Assembly (NCBI GenBank): GCA_029204225.1 | Contig: CM055095.1 | Coordinates: 15,902,049 to 15,966,048, forward strand | DNA from: Diphasiastrum complanatum | Lineage: Eukaryota; Streptophyta; Lycopodiopsida; Lycopodiales; Lycopodiaceae | Length of the DNA stretch: 64,000 nt | Reading direction: 5' to 3' | In this document: positions 46,043 to 59,030 of the stretch, in pieces | How the letters are laid out: every line of letters starts with the position of its first letter | Numbering within the stretch: the stretch's first letter is position 1 | Position numbers and translations under genes: made by a program | The notes under the pieces: model-generated | Databases searched by the model: none | What the model was told of the DNA's origin: nothing | The model's input: only the letters and a program-made list of their open reading frames with translations

Positions 46043-47722
46043 TTAAATTACAGAAAAAAATTTAGAAATCATTTTCAAAAGACAATCATTTTTAAAATAA
46101 ATACAATAATCTTTTGAAAGAAGTAAAAATATCCACGTACATAATTTTGATAAATGTTTTACCCTTGACAGAGGTTTTGTCAAAATATCAGCCAACATAC
46201 TATCAGTATGACAATAACTTAATTTGACATCTTTGTTTAGGACTTCCTCTCTATGAAAGTGAAATTGAATTGTTCCTGGGTTCAAAGATAGAGCAATGCA
46301 GAGCTGATTGTTGCAATAGAGTATAGTTGGTCTGAATTGAGAGACATCAGATTTTGGAGCAATCTTCTTAGCCAGACAATCTCCTTTACTACAGAGGTGG
46401 CTGCAATGTATTCGGACTCTGTGGAAGACAAATAAATGCATTTATGCTTTCGACTATTCCATGAGATGGGTCCTCCTGCTAGAAAGCATAAGTAGCCACA
46501 TGTGGACTTTTGTGTGTCCACGTCTCCAGCCCAATCAGAGTACTAAGTATTAGAGCATTCTCTATATTTTCATTATAGCATAGAGCAAAGTGCTTCGTGG
46601 GTTTCTAGTGAGGTAGGCCAAAATTCGTCATATATTGTGACAATTTGCTGACTGTGTAGGCAAGATTGGATCAAGTGCAGACCATGACATACATGATTGA
46701 TCCAACTATCAACTGATAGGGGTATTTTCACATCTCCTTATTCTCTGCTTCGATCTTCGAACACATGTCTTTTGATAGTTTGAATGCTGGATCCATAGGC
46801 AAGTCAATCGACTTGCAGTTTTCCAGGCCATACCTGTAGAGTACATTGGTTAGATACCTTTTTTGGCTTATTGCGATCCTTTTGTTTGTTCTGTCTCTAG
46901 TTATTTCGATCTCAAGGAGGTAATGCACTGGGCTTGAATTAGTCATTTTGAATTCCTTCGACAATAGAGACTTTGTCTCTTGTAGTAACTGATTCGAATT
47001 GCTGATGATCAGAAAGTTATTATAACATGGCTTGAACCTCTGTGCTTGAGATAAACAATAGAGTCAACAGAATTTGAAGTAAAGTCACGCTGCAAAAAGA
47101 ATCGATTGATTCTATCAAACTAGGCCCTTGGAGCTTGCTTCAGCCCGTAGAGAGCTTTCTGCAACTTACATACCTTGTGTTCTTGGCCTTGAAGGATGTA
47201 ACCTTCGGGTTTATAGATATAGATGTCTTCTTGTATATATTCGTTTAAAAATGTTGCTTGAACATATCCATCTGCTGAACTTCTAGATCTTCGACAACTG
47301 CGATAACAAGTAATGATCGAATTGACTGAAGTCTTACTACTACACTAGACATCTCAATGTAGTCAATTCCATAAGTTTGTTCATATCCTTTAATGACTAG
47401 TCGAGCTTTCCATTTGGTCTGGATTCAGCTTCATCTTGAAGATCCACTTAGTGTCAATGACCTTTGCATCAGGCGGAGGATTGACAAGACATCAGGTCTT
47501 GTTCTTCATCAGTGAATTATACTCAACATTCATGGTTGTGGGCCAATTGTCTACATTTGAGCTCGATAGTGCTTCTGCTACTGAGGTAGGTTCATCATGA
47601 CTGATGAATACCTGAGGGACATAATGATCAGGCTCATGTCGATGTTGAGCATACCTTCGAATAATGGTTGGTTATTGAGAAGATGATTCTCCTAGTTGTG
47701 CGACATGGGTGTCTTCGATTGT
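46043..47722 (-). mobile_element. Copia element 6, 3' portion (fossil)
   Basis: The minus strand encodes RNase H (46521-46043: TQKSTCGYLCFLAGGPISWNS, SSTESEYIAA, DILTKPLSR) and reverse transcriptase (about 47480-46728; LEIEITRDRTNK, RYGLENCKS). It is broken and no LTR was seen at its left edge. Its upstream part lies at 52507-53790, on the far side of Copia 7. Confidence 0.8.
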
Positions 47723-47730
47723 TGTTGGAA
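47573..47730. repeat. Left copy of ~157-bp duplication flanking Copia 7
   Basis: TTCTGCTACTGAGG through GATTGTTGTTGGAA recurs at about 52509-52665 with about 90% identity (ATCATGACTGATGAATAC, GACATAATGATCAGGCTCAT and GGTGTCTTCGATTGTTG-type blocks in both). The last 8 bases, TGTTGGAA, are also the first bases of the Copia 7 LTR. Confidence 0.85.
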
Positions 47731-50700
47731 AGAGGTATTGTGAAGATAGGTCAAACTCGAAAAGAAACGAATGAAAATAATTCGAGTGTCTAGAAAGAAA
47801 ACTTTTCGTGTGTGGCGGAATAAAGTATCTTCCTCTTTCACAATGCACTAATCCAACACTCTCCCTTCTGAATCCTTGAATGCCTTGACCTTCAAACTTA
47901 GTTCTACATAGAATCTTCTGTGTGTATCCAAACTTAATGCTTTGGTAAAAATATTTTTGCTGTCATATCTTGTGTTCTACAGTATGGCAATCTGACCTCG
48001 TTGAGAACTTTGCTTCTGACGAAATGATACTACAGTTCAATGTGCTTACTCCTAGAATGAAATCTAGGGTTGGCTGATAAAGCAATGGCACTTTGATTAT
48101 CACAAAATAATATCGTCGGGGCATATTGATTCAGACCGATATCTGAGAGTAAGTTTCTCAACCAAATTGCTTCCTTTCTAGCTTGAGAGGCTGCGATATA
48201 CTTTGATTCAGTGGAAGATAGAGCTATTGAAGATTGCTTGTGACTGTTCCAGGAAACTGGACCATTGTTGAGGAAGAATGTAAATCCGGAAGTGGATTTA
48301 CGAGTGTCTACATCTCCTACCCAACTTGCATCTATGTAACCACTGAGTAAATTGAGTTTGTCGTTGTCGACTGCTCCATAACAAATGCAAAAGTCCATAG
48401 TAGCTCAAAGATATCTCATGACTCTGATAAGAGCCTTCCAATGTGTTACACTAGGAATAGTCATAAACTGACTGAGAGAGCTGACTACAAAAGCTATGTC
48501 TGGCCTGGTACAGATCACGTCATACATAAGAGTTCCTATAATAGAATGGTAAGAATACTCACGCATCTGCTCCTTCTCATGAATTGTTTGGGGACACTGG
48601 TCCTTTGACAATTTGAGACCTGGTTCTATTGGTGAGAGAGCTGACTTGCAATTCATCAGATTATATCTGACTAACATGTTGTAGATGTACCTCTATTGTG
48701 TAATGTAGACCAACTTCTGTTTTTTGTCTCTGTGGATTTGTATACCAAGGCATAAATGAGCTTCGCCCAGAGTCTAGTTCTTGATAAGAGATGAATACTC
48801 TTTATCCATAGCTTCTTTCCAGAGATCTGAATCAGGTTGACTGAGTGCCTCTTGGACAATTGTCGGTTCCTAAACAAGATAGGCTGCAGACACGTCGATA
48901 TACCTCCCAGGTGGTCTGCTAGTCCTTGAAGATCTTTTGGGTAATAGAGGAAGTTGATCATTTCCATCATACTATAGTTGCTGATCTGCAACATCGTCAT
49001 CTTTTGATCCGTCGTTGATTTGTTGTTCGTCAAAAGTAGAAGAGCTTGGACCTTCAATGGGAATAGTCGACTGAGGAACTGGAAAGTTCAATGTGTCAGG
49101 AGAATCTGACAGGTCGGTTACATGGGGACTGCCCATTCCTTGGAGGTCTTGAAATTGATCTTCGATGAAGATGACATCTCGACTAGTGAATATCTTCAAC
49201 TCGATGGGATCGAACAACTTGTAGGCTTGATCTGAAGTAGTGTAGCTGATGAAAACACATTTTATACTCTAGAAGTCGAGCTTCTTCCTGAGATCATGAG
49301 GAATCTGCGCAAAAGCAGTAGATCCAAAAACTCGTAAGTTTGATAAAGAAGGTTTGGTACCTGTCCAAACTTCGAATGGTGTTTTGTCTGAGAGGCCTTT
49401 AGTAGGACATCTGTTCTGAATATAGGTTGTTGTTAAAATAGCTTCGGCCCAGAAGCACTTCAGAAGTGTCGCATGTAATAACATGCACTTTGCCGATTCA
49501 ACTAAGGTTCTGTTCTTTCTCTCAGCAAGACCATTTGACTGAGGTGAATAAGAGGTAATGTATTGTTGATCAATGTTGTTGTTAAGGCAATACTCCTTGA
49601 ATTCGTTGGAGATGTATTCTCCCATGTTATCTGGCCTCAGTGCTTTAATTCGTTTGCCAGTTTGATTCTCAACATGCTCTTTGAATTATCTGAATGTGAT
49701 GAAAGCCTCTGATTTCTGTTTAATGGAATAAACAGTTGTTCTTCTAGAGAATTCGTCAGTAAAAGTAACGAAATACTTTGCGTCTAACAATGAAGGAGTT
49801 TGCATAGTCCACATATATCTATATGAACAACATCTAACAGATCTTTTGTTGCATGCCTATGGTTTGATCTAAAAGGAATCCTAGTCTGCTTTCCAAAGAT
49901 GCCGCTATGACAGACAAGAAGATCAATCTTACCAAAAGGATAGTGGAAATCAAGAACCATGGATTGTCTGGACATGTTCAAAACATATGCATAATTCAAG
50001 TGTCCTAAGCGATGATGCCATAATAATATTTTACTGACTAGAATAGAGGTTTTCAAGGCTTGGCTAGACTCAGAATAACAATGTGCCAATCTATATAAGT
50101 AACCTTGCCTCTTGCTGAGTGCAAGGATCTTATTACTCCTATCAATAATTTTGCATTGATCAGTTTCAAATTCTACCTTATGACCTAAATCTGTAATTCT
50201 ACTTACTGATAACAGATTTGTAGAGAGTTTAGGAACATATAAGGCCTTTGATAGTAATTTGAATTGATCATGCTGGAATCGTAATCTTACAGTACCTTCA
50301 CCTTCAATAGTGTGAGTACTATTGTCACCAAGATGAACAAATTTCTTCATGTTGTAAGACGTGTAGGAGTTGAAGATTTCACGTTGATTGGTCATGTGTT
50401 GAGTTGCTCCAGAATCCAGAAACCATGAATCATCCAAAAATGTGCTTTGATTTTTTATCATGAATGCGCCTTCGTCCACTTCGACCTGGGGAGATGATGA
50501 GACTGTGTTTGCTTGTTGATCAGGTTGCTTGGCTGCATTCTTCGCTTGGAGAATTCAGTAATCCTTGATCTCATGGTTATTGCGCTTGCAATACCTATAA
50601 AATATCTTCATTTGTTGCAAGAGATTCTTAAACTGGTTAATGTGACTCTGAAGAGAATCACCAGTAGACATCTTGAAAGTGAAGAATTTCCTTCGTAGAT

Positions 50701-52506
50701 GTAACTTAGTGGTTACGTCCCTCACATCATATAGTAAGTTCAGGATGTCCCAAATGTCTTTTGAAGTTTGAGCCTCAACTATGAGTCCAATCTGTGTATC
50801 TGATATATTGAGGATAATAAGCACGAAAGCTTTACCATCCTTCGATTTCCACTTTGAGTCTTATGTGTTGTCTCTAGGTTTTACTTCTGTACCTGTAACA
50901 ACATCCCATAACTCGTTGGCAATTAGCAAGGTCTTCATATTAAATTTTCACAAATGATAATTGGATCCATTCAGCTTGTCTACGATAAGACCAGCTTTAC
51001 TTTGAGAATCCATCTGAAACTTAGTTTGTCGATTGTATCGATGACGCTAAGATGTAGTAATGGTAACAATAGAAAATCAATTCTCTGATACTGAAAGGTT
51101 GAAAAGAACTGAAGATTATGATATCAATTTGATATCGCGAAAGATACCAAGTATTAGAGCTTTCGCTCTGATATCGAAATAGTATTATGCCTTGATAGAG
51201 ATCACAAATCTGATACCGTGGTGGTTCAGATAAAGGAAATAGTGATCTAGCACTGATACTATGATAGAAGCTTTGATATAAGAATGGAATTTTCTGATAC
51301 CATGTTGGAAAGAGGTGTTGTGAAGATAGGTCAAACTCAAAAAGAAACGAACTGGAAAAGAAACGAATGAAAATAATTCGAGTGTCTAGAAAGAAAACTT
51401 TTCATGTGTGGCGGAATAAACTATCTTTCTCTTTCACAATGCATGACTACGCCTATCAATTTCAAACAAAACAATAGTGATAGAAATCACGTTTGATCTT
51501 ATAGTAACTTACTTTGGAATCATCAGTACTACAGTGATTACGTAGCCAAACAATAATGCATCAAAAAATATCAGATAAATAATTTGTCGCGAAATGCTAG
51601 ACAAATAATTAGTTGCAAATCACAAGGCAAATTATTAGTCGCGAAGAACTACAGAAACACATAATTCTGAGACGATGCTGAACGCAATAAAAGATAGTAT
51701 TGATTCAGTATGAAAATGAAACAAAAATAAATGAGTACAATAAGTTGCGGATCGAAGCCGCGTATTCTATGCTATCTCTGAGCGGCTAAAATGAAAGTCT
51801 GAATTAATGCGCAATGCTGATAAGCAATAGCACAATAGCAATCTCTAAAACAACTCTAAGAAGTGAGCTAGAATGCTCAGGAGTGTTCAAGCTTGGAGGC
51901 TTGAGAGAGAGAACTAACTATTCAAATGCTTCTTCTGATAACTAGCAATTAGGTCGTCAAATGCAATCGCCAGTTGGCTGGTGATCCGCTGGCATCCATC
52001 CGGTTCCTTGTCATTGATTGTTGATAAGCGGTGGAAATTGGTCGTAAACAATCTGTCTGCATAAATGAACTAAAATTGTAGCTCTGCAAAAATGAACTAA
52101 AACAGCCACAGGCGACATTGTCGCATAAAGGCAATAGTGTCGGGATTTTGCAAAAAACCCGACATTGCATCAAAATCTCTTTTAGGGTTGCCCCACACTT
52201 TTCCAGAGTCATTTCCTTAACATTTGAGGCTCTTTGAAAAAAGCGAAAAATGCATCTCTGCAAATTTACTTGCAAATCCTGACAAGCAAAAAATGCGAAA
52301 AAGGTGACCCTGCATTTTTCCATGAGATTCTTGACAGGCGAAAAATGCGACACTGTTGTCAGCTTCATGTATTTCTGTAGACTGTGTAAAAACACTTGTA
52401 AAATTGCAGACCGTGTAAAAACACGGGAAAATTTGCAGAACTAGATAAACAATGGATGAAGATTAAAACTGATTAGTTGATTAGTAAGAAGGAAACTAAT
52501 CCAACA
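47723..52506 (-). mobile_element. Copia LTR retroelement 7, nested in Copia 6 (fossil)
   Basis: Minus strand, right to left: LTR (51303-52506), primer site (TGGTATCAGAAAA at about 51290), gag (about 51010-50520, beginning MDSQSKAGLIVDKLNGSNYH), protease (DSWFLDSGATQHMT at about 50420), gag-pre-integrase (50220-49980), integrase (about 49790-49270: SYSPQSNGLAERKNRT), RT (about 49050-48405) and RNase H (48398-48030: ALSSTESKYIAA, HSRSKHIEL). The left LTR (47723-47858) begins and ends with the same TGTTGGA and TCCAACA sequences but is only 136 bp against about 1.2 kb for the right one. It has several breaks, but all domains are recognisable. Confidence 0.9.
51303..52506 (-). repeat. Copia 7 5' LTR (long copy)
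   Basis: TGTTGGAAAGAGG to CTAATCCAACA, next to the primer site at about 51290. The first ~130 bp match 47723-47850 closely. Confidence 0.85.
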
Positions 52507-53790
52507 CTTTTTCTACTGAGGCAAGTTTATCATGACTGATGAATACTTGAGGGACATAATGATCAGGCTCATGTCGATGTTGAGTATACCTTCAAATAAT
52601 GGTTGGTTGTTGAGACGATGATTCTCCTAGCTGTGGGACATGAGTGTCTTCGATTGTTGTTGGAACAGTCGTAGGTCGAGGCCTGTCGATGGTGATTGAA
52701 GTCATTGGAACGAATTTTTGCATTGCTGCTTCTACTTGAAGTCGTAAAATCTATCTTCGAGAAAGACGACATCTCGACTGACTATGATTTGGCTCGATTT
52801 GACATTATAGATCCGGTTGCAATGTCGAGTATCCGATGAAGATACTTCTGCAACTAATATGATTGAGTTTCTTTCTCAAATCAGAAGGAATCTGCACATA
52901 ACAAAGACAACCAAACACTTGGAGGTGCTTCAAACTCAGTTTGTATCCATGGTAGACTTCAAATGGATTGTTTGAGTTGACTGCTTTAGTGCATGAGTGA
53001 CTCTGCAGATAGCAAGCTGTTGAAATTGCTTCAGCCCAAAAATTCTTGGGTATTTGAGCATTTGACACCATTGATCATGCCGCATTGAGTAATGTTCGGT
53101 TCTTCCTTTTGGCTATTCCATTCTGCTGTGGTGTGTAGCTGGCGGTGAACTGATGATGAATGCCACATGATGATAAGTAGTCGGACATTTCGTCTGACAA
53201 ATAGTCTCTTCCACAAAATGTATACTAGCCACCAAACATGAATCTTTGGTAAGGGCCTTGAGCTTTTGACCAGTATCTGTCTCACCAAACTGCTTGAATT
53301 CTTTGAAGTAGGTGAATGTCTAAAACTTGTTCTTAATGAATATAATACTGGTGAATCTCGAATAGTCATTGATAAAAGTGATAAAATATAGTGCTAAACC
53401 CAGAGAGAGAGAGAGTACTCATAGGGCCACACAGATCACTATGTATCAATTCTAAAATGGACTTAGCTCTAGTGGCTTGCCCCTCTAGGAATCTTGATCT
53501 AGACTGTTTCTCTATTAAGCACATCTCACAGACATGTTGAATGTTGAATCCTTAACCATGCTATTGTGATCCATATACAAGATCGATCTCATGTTTAAAT
53601 GTCTTAGTCTTTGATGCCATAACTGAGCGGTCAGCATGTCAGGTTCAGTCGATTTGCTATTGAACACGATCCATGGGGTCACACCCACATGCGCACACCC
53701 ACATGCGGTATTAGCATGTGTGTTGCATCCTAGTATGGGATAGGATGTACATAATTGCTCCTCGCACCAACTGTATATCACAGTAACTTA
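52507..53790 (-). mobile_element. Copia element 6, 5'-ward portion (fossil)
   Basis: The minus strand encodes integrase C-terminal sequence (53071-52805: KNFWAEAISTACYLQSHS, FGCLCYVQIPSDLRKKL), integrase core (about 53500-53040) and gag-pre-integrase (53781-53515: LWHQRLRHLNMRSI). It has the same orientation and matching order as 46043-47722 and overlaps it only in the ~157-bp duplication, so both are read as one host element split by Copia 7. Broken; no LTR seen. Confidence 0.75.
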
Positions 53791-55170
53791 AGGCAAAAAG
53801 AAAAAGTACATACATAGTAGCTAAGGGCTCGAGAAAGATTTGCCCAACTATCTAGATTCTAGGGAAAGAAAGTGATCGTAAAAGAAATGATAAGTAATCA
53901 TGAAAGAAATGGTTAATTATTGCCTTTCTAACTAAATATTCAATATTCATTCAACTATAATTAGTTTGAGATGAACAAATTTATGGTGATACACTGAATT
54001 AAATTATGGAAGACTATTTCTATGTCAATGTTGTGAATAGAACAAGTCGTATCACCAACACTTCTTTTATATATTATCAAACAACAAAATCTATACATCA
54101 CAGATATGGGCAATATTGGCTGCTAGGTTACATTTTATATGTTGAAAATGAGGCTTTTCCTAATCAATAGCATCAACATATCATCAATTTAATTTGATAT
54201 ATTCTTATTTTTCATTAATAATGTCAAAATACACTTTCTTTATTCTCTTTGTGGGAATGATAAAACTTGTATACTACATTTTCTATCCCTTTTGTGTTTA
54301 GCATGCTACAACAATGCTAAAAGTTTGGAAGCGTTGCTAGAGAGCATAACCAATTGAGGAGAAAATCCGTCATTGAACTATCATACAATTATGATGTATG
54401 TTAAACACAACAAGGTAGAATTGAACAATGAGATGATAATATCAAATGACTGAATGATATAAGAGAAGACATTTGGAAATGTCATAAGGACAAAACAATA
54501 CACACTTTGCTATCATCTTTTACAATGCCAAATCTTAAGAGATGATTCATTCTTGGAAAAGCACTTCTAAGAGAATCGTGGACTATGGTGTAGGTCTAGA
54601 TCTAATATGTTTCATAAATTATCATCAAAGGTGAATATGTTTGGTATGAAACCATTATTGCATGGAGTAAATCTTATAGGTGGTTAAGGTCCCAAGCTCA
54701 AGGGTAACACTTGGAGGGAGAAAAAGTTGGCTAACACATTTGCTAGCAACTTGTTTGGTGTACTTGATTGGACATGCCAATTCATGGATGATACACGAGA
54801 ACTTAGGACCTTGGTTGCCATGTAAGTGTTCGACCTTACCTTTTGGGTTGATTAAGTAGACCCCTATCCATATTCTCAAGTATCACTGTATACATCATAT
54901 TATCTCATAGTCAAAGTATTATTGTATTCGATCATAAAAGGCCTTTCTAGCTCTCAACTTTTTCTCATATAAGGTAGATGAATTTGTTTCATTCATAATT
55001 GGTGTACTTCAATTTTGCAATTAGAATGTGGTTCATTGTTGCTCAAGAACGTGTATTTGCTTGTTGACACACAATCTTGTTATAATCTCAACGACTTATT
55101 TGAAGCTTGCAAAATATCAACCCTTAGACCTTGGGATTACAATAATTTAATCTCGCACATTCTCTCTCTC

Positions 55171-55218
<48 letters not shown>

Positions 55219-56280
55219 TTTCTTAAAGGTGGGAAGGTCATTTAAGTATCATTTTCCAATCACAAAGGGTTGACAAAGCATTTCACACTATGTAATAATA
55301 TTTCTTTATGGCCCACAATTTTGGACATTTTATAGCCTATATAATATTCTTCTCCATTTTCTTAGTGAACTATTTATAGGGGCCATATTATGCTTCTAAA
55401 AGTTTTTATGAATTTCAAGATTCACAATATACCAACATCTTTCAAAAGTCATAATGTGGTTGTCATCTCTTACAATGGTCTCTAAAAACCACAAAATCAT
55501 TTAAATTCTCATTGCATCTCATAAAGTTTTAAGAAATGCGTCTTGGTTCCCAAAGGAGGTTGGAACTTGGGACCAAAGAAAGTTTGGATGCCAAGCTAAC
55601 CAACTCAGCCAACCCCTTTGGATAATTCTAAGAAATGGCAATTTTGCATAGTTTAATATACTTCAAGAATGAACAATGAAATGCCAAGCCAATCCCTTAT
55701 TGTTAGTTGAGGTCATAAGCTAGGGTCATGATATGCCCAAAGCTTATGTGACATTGCAACGTGAGTTTGAGCAAGAAATATTTCCATTGATTCATTTTAT
55801 GTATTTTTTAATCTTTTTTAGCATTTAAATTTTTAGTTCATGCGGAGTCGAAGCTTGAGATATCTACAGTAACCTTGTACAAACATTATTCTGTCATATA
55901 TGTAATATATAACTTAGATAAAAATATTACTATTGACAATCCTATTCATAGTATTGTACGAATGAGATAGAAAGTATTATTAGTAAGTGGCGAACTAGAT
56001 GCTAAATTCTTCGTGAATAAAAATATTATCACTAAATGATTAAAGTGGAATTTGGATGCCAGATTCCAATAACAATAAAAGTCAACTTAGTGAGTAGAGA
56101 ATAACATTAGGGCCCAAGCAATGTTGAGAAAGATCAGGCATTATAGAGAGCACCACCTAGAGTTTATTGAGAACTTTGTTCAAGAATTTTCTGGAAATCA
56201 ATAGGGCGAGCCAAAATTCGAGGGCAGTGTTGAATTGAGAAGAATATGCCACTGCTCGGCATGTTCCATTTTCCTGCAAG
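53791..56280. other. AT-rich spacer
   Basis: No gene, RNA or recognisable element was seen apart from the (AC)n tract at 55173-55214. Confidence 0.55.
55173..55214. repeat. (CA)n microsatellite
   Basis: About 21 uninterrupted CA units. Confidence 0.97.
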
Positions 56281-56734
56281 CATTTTAGATGTCAAATGGC
56301 TTGAGGTTATTTTTGTACCATTCTACCATTATGGATGCAAAATTACTTATGGGCACTTTGTTGGGAATAGATATCATTTTTTATGGGGGTGAGTGGGGGT
56401 GGGAGTCGTCCTTTGAGGTCGTTTCACCGGAGAAGGGCCTTCGGTCGAGGGCAATAGCCCTAGAACGACTACCCTTCTCATGTTAGAACGACTGAGGGAA
56501 CGAAATTTCCCTGGCGCAAAAACATATTTTACTATTTTTTCTGACATAAATCTATTTTATATTCCATTCGAAAGTTGCATGTAAAAAAAAAAAACAAAAC
56601 ACGCATTTCACGCACCGAGTGACTCCCTTCTTAAAAAAAAAAATTAAAAAATTGATTTGAAGATTAAAAGGCTAAAAAACTCACTCCATGTAGACCTTAA
56701 GGTGCTTTAAGTATGGCATCTTCAATAGACTAGT
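56281..56734. other. Spacer with a GC-headed short element candidate
   Basis: 56395-56470 is GC-rich (CGGAGAAGGGCCTTCGGTCGAGGGC, with the local palindrome GAAGGGCCTTC). A T-rich stretch and GTTGCATGTAAAAAAAAA follow, recalling 4490-4690. Family unknown. Confidence 0.3.
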
Positions 56735-57190
56735 GCTCCAATGAAATCTAGGCCAATTTATTCCACAAGAGTACCATAGTGGAAATTAGGGTTAGGGCAC
56801 TTGTACAAAGACAACTAGAGTATAGTGCTGGAATGAGTCTAAATCTGTACACCTGGCTTGATGTGTACTCAGGAAGTGTAAACTGCAAAATAGAACATTC
56901 ATGTATTAGTAATGGCTAAAAACATCAACAAAATAGAAAACTAATCATGATTCCAAAATAAGAATAAACAAAATTTATTACCTTAAAAATATCAACATCT
57001 TACTAAGGTTGAACCACTCAAAAAATAGCTTTGCATCGGTATAATGTGTACCAACCACAACAAAGATTAGGGTTAGGGCACTTGTACAAAGACAACTAGG
57101 CTATAGTGCTGGAATGAATCTAGGCCAATTTACCTCGCAAGAGTACCCCGTCGGGTTAGGGTTAGGGCAACGTGTACAAAGACCGAGGGA
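56735..57190. repeat. Repeated ~95-bp segment with TTAGGG words
   Basis: AATCTAGGCCAATTTA.. CAAGAGTACC.. TTAGGGTTAGGGCACTTGTACAAAGAC.. TATAGTGCTGGAATG occurs at about 56740-56837. Partial copies lie at 57066-57117 and 57116-57181, the last two adjoining head to tail. Confidence 0.8.
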
Positions 57191-57412
57191 AACAGAGAAG
57201 AAAATTGAACGGCCAAATCGGCGGGGAATCAAAGCTGAGCTGTGGAGAGAGAGAGAGAGAGAGGGGCAAGGAGAAGGAAACAGAGATGGCATTGATGGGA
57301 AGTAGGTGCTGTGCGCGTTGTTTTTCGAAAGGTTGATCGCAATCGGGATCTTGTTGCTCATTCCATCTCATCGCCCAAAAGGAGCTCTGCATTGTGTCCC
57401 TGGCCTCGGTGA

Positions 57413-57499
57413 AGATGGCTGTTTCTGCCGGTTGCATTTGGATCGCAGTGAACTGTCTTTTGCTCTTGGTTTCTGCCTCAGCCTTGCAATCTGTGCCAG
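57413..57499 (+). CDS. Candidate first exon encoding a signal peptide
   Basis: ATG at 57413 opens MAVSAGCIWIAVNCLLLLVS then ASALQSVP, a textbook secretory signal. It ends at a good donor (CCAG|GTATCACC) after 57498. A 72-bp GT-AG intron could follow to TTGCAG at 57572. The next segment (57573-57731) is open in one frame (KVSDIRYPAYFARKSKCKV), but that frame does not match the phase of this exon, so the model does not close. A further exon-like stretch at 58031-58112 is bounded by AG and GT and open in more than one frame. I recognise no family. Possibly a real small secreted-protein gene, or decayed. Confidence 0.25.
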
Positions 57500-57731
57500 G
57501 TATCACCACTTTAGACTGCTAAGTTGGACTGAACCACTCTTATTTTATAAGATCTCGTTTATGTCCTTGCAGTAAGGTTAGCGATATCCGTTATCCAGCG
57601 TATTTTGCTAGGAAGAGTAAATGCAAAGTGTATGATCTCATGCAATTAGACTTGTTTCTAAAAAATGGACAAATTTCGGCTACACGTTTTGTTGATTTTC
57701 CCGAGAAAGATCTGAATGCGCTATTAAAATA

Positions 57732-58437
57732 AAGAGCAATACCCAGAAAGATATAAATGCGTTATAAAAATAAAGAGTAATACCGATTGTAGTGCGCAAT
57801 GCCAGTTTGTTGTAGCTTATTGCTGTCTTCTTGCCCTTTTGTTAATAATTGCTTATTATTTGAAAGGTATGTCCTGCAGTCACTCTGATTAAATTTAACG
57901 AGATTTCTTCATGTTATGGAGCCTAGTGAAATTCCGTTAACCTCCGAGTGTCGATTGAGTATTTTCCCCTCTTGTGCAAATAAATTAACATATACGAAGA
58001 AGCTAATGTTCTCACACAAATAATAGCAGAGGAACGTATCCAGCTCTCAGAACACACGGTCCCGGAACTGGAAACGGTTGGAAGTGCTCGACATCTTCTT
58101 CAAGCTAAGATACGTACGTTTTCAACCTCACCCAAGGACATGTAGGTTTCATCAGTTTTGTGCTATTTCCTGTTTACCAGTTGGATTGATTCCCTTTGGT
58201 TATCAGTTGGCTTTCCATATCATTTCTTTCAGTTGTGTTACAATATCCAAAAATAATTCAGCCCATCTGGAAACCTATTCAGTTTCTTTGCACATGTTAT
58301 GACGATGATGCTAAATTTGAAGCCTCAACTATATCAAATTTATATCTTCTATTGAATTGACTTTACTAGATTATTGACCTTGTTTGATGCTAATGCATCA
58401 CAGCTATATGGTTTAATGATTTATTCTGCCCAAAGTT
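57732..58437. other. Spacer or introns of the candidate gene
   Basis: AT-rich. A possible exon lies at 58031-58112; nothing else is supported. Confidence 0.3.
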
Positions 58438-58616
58438 CCGGGTGCCGTGGTACGGCACAGGTGCCGTAGGTGCCGTACAGGTGCTGCACCTTTTCAGTGC
58501 CACGGCAACTTATTTATTTTAATTAAAGAAAACCATAAAATTCCCCTTTTCAAGTCAAAAAATATACAGGTGCCGTACCACGACACACGTGCCATGGTAC
58601 GGCACTTGCCACGTGT
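58438..58616. mobile_element. Palindrome-headed non-autonomous element
   Basis: The left end carries GTGCCGT-GGT-ACGGCAC (58442-58458) and further GGTGCCGTA words. The right end has GGTGCCGTACCACGACAC and GCCATGGTACGGCAC. The core is AT-rich (TTTATTTTAATTAAAG). The ends are inverted relative to each other. Architecture is as at 908-1440, with different words. No coding capacity. Confidence 0.5.
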
Positions 58617-58689
58617 AGCGCAGGCATCCCAAAGGGAGCCGAGAACCACGACTTAGCTTCCCAGCCTTCAACTCTTGCCATCCAAACCC

Positions 58690-59030
58690 ACTTGACATAC
58701 AAGCAGCCAACTCGCCAACACGATCAGACTTAACCAACTTGAAGTTTCGAAAACCAACATTGAGATCCAACCTGGCGCCATGCCAGATCGGGGGTCCCGA
58801 TATGGGTGACTTCCTTTCAAGCAAGCCGCCCGACATACATCAAACCTAACCAACTCGAAGCTTCGTTACAAACGAGTAACATCCATTCCAAGCAAGCGGT
58901 CTGACTTACATCAGACTTAACCAACTGAAAGCTTCGTCACGAGCGCTGGAAGCCAACCTGGCGCCACGCCAGACTGGACAGCCATAAACAGGTAACTTCC
59001 ACCCAAGCAAGCCATCCAACTCAGCCAACA
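58690..59030. repeat. GC-rich degenerate tandem repeats
   Basis: ATCAGACTTAACCAACT(T/C)GAAG.TTCG recurs at about 58725, 58838 and 58908. CAACCTGGCGCCA.GCCAGA recurs at about 58768 and 58953, and TCCAAGCAAGC-type words lie between them. Period is about 70-115 bp. Confidence 0.7.

Noticed and set aside
57160-57175. Interstitial telomere array
   Set aside because: Only two TTAGGG-type words occur per unit and the plant telomere repeat is TTTAGGG; too short to call.
57306-57575. 89-codon plus-strand frame across the candidate signal-peptide exon
   Set aside because: It lacks an ATG start in this frame. The overlapping ATG frame with a hydrophobic signal is more credible.
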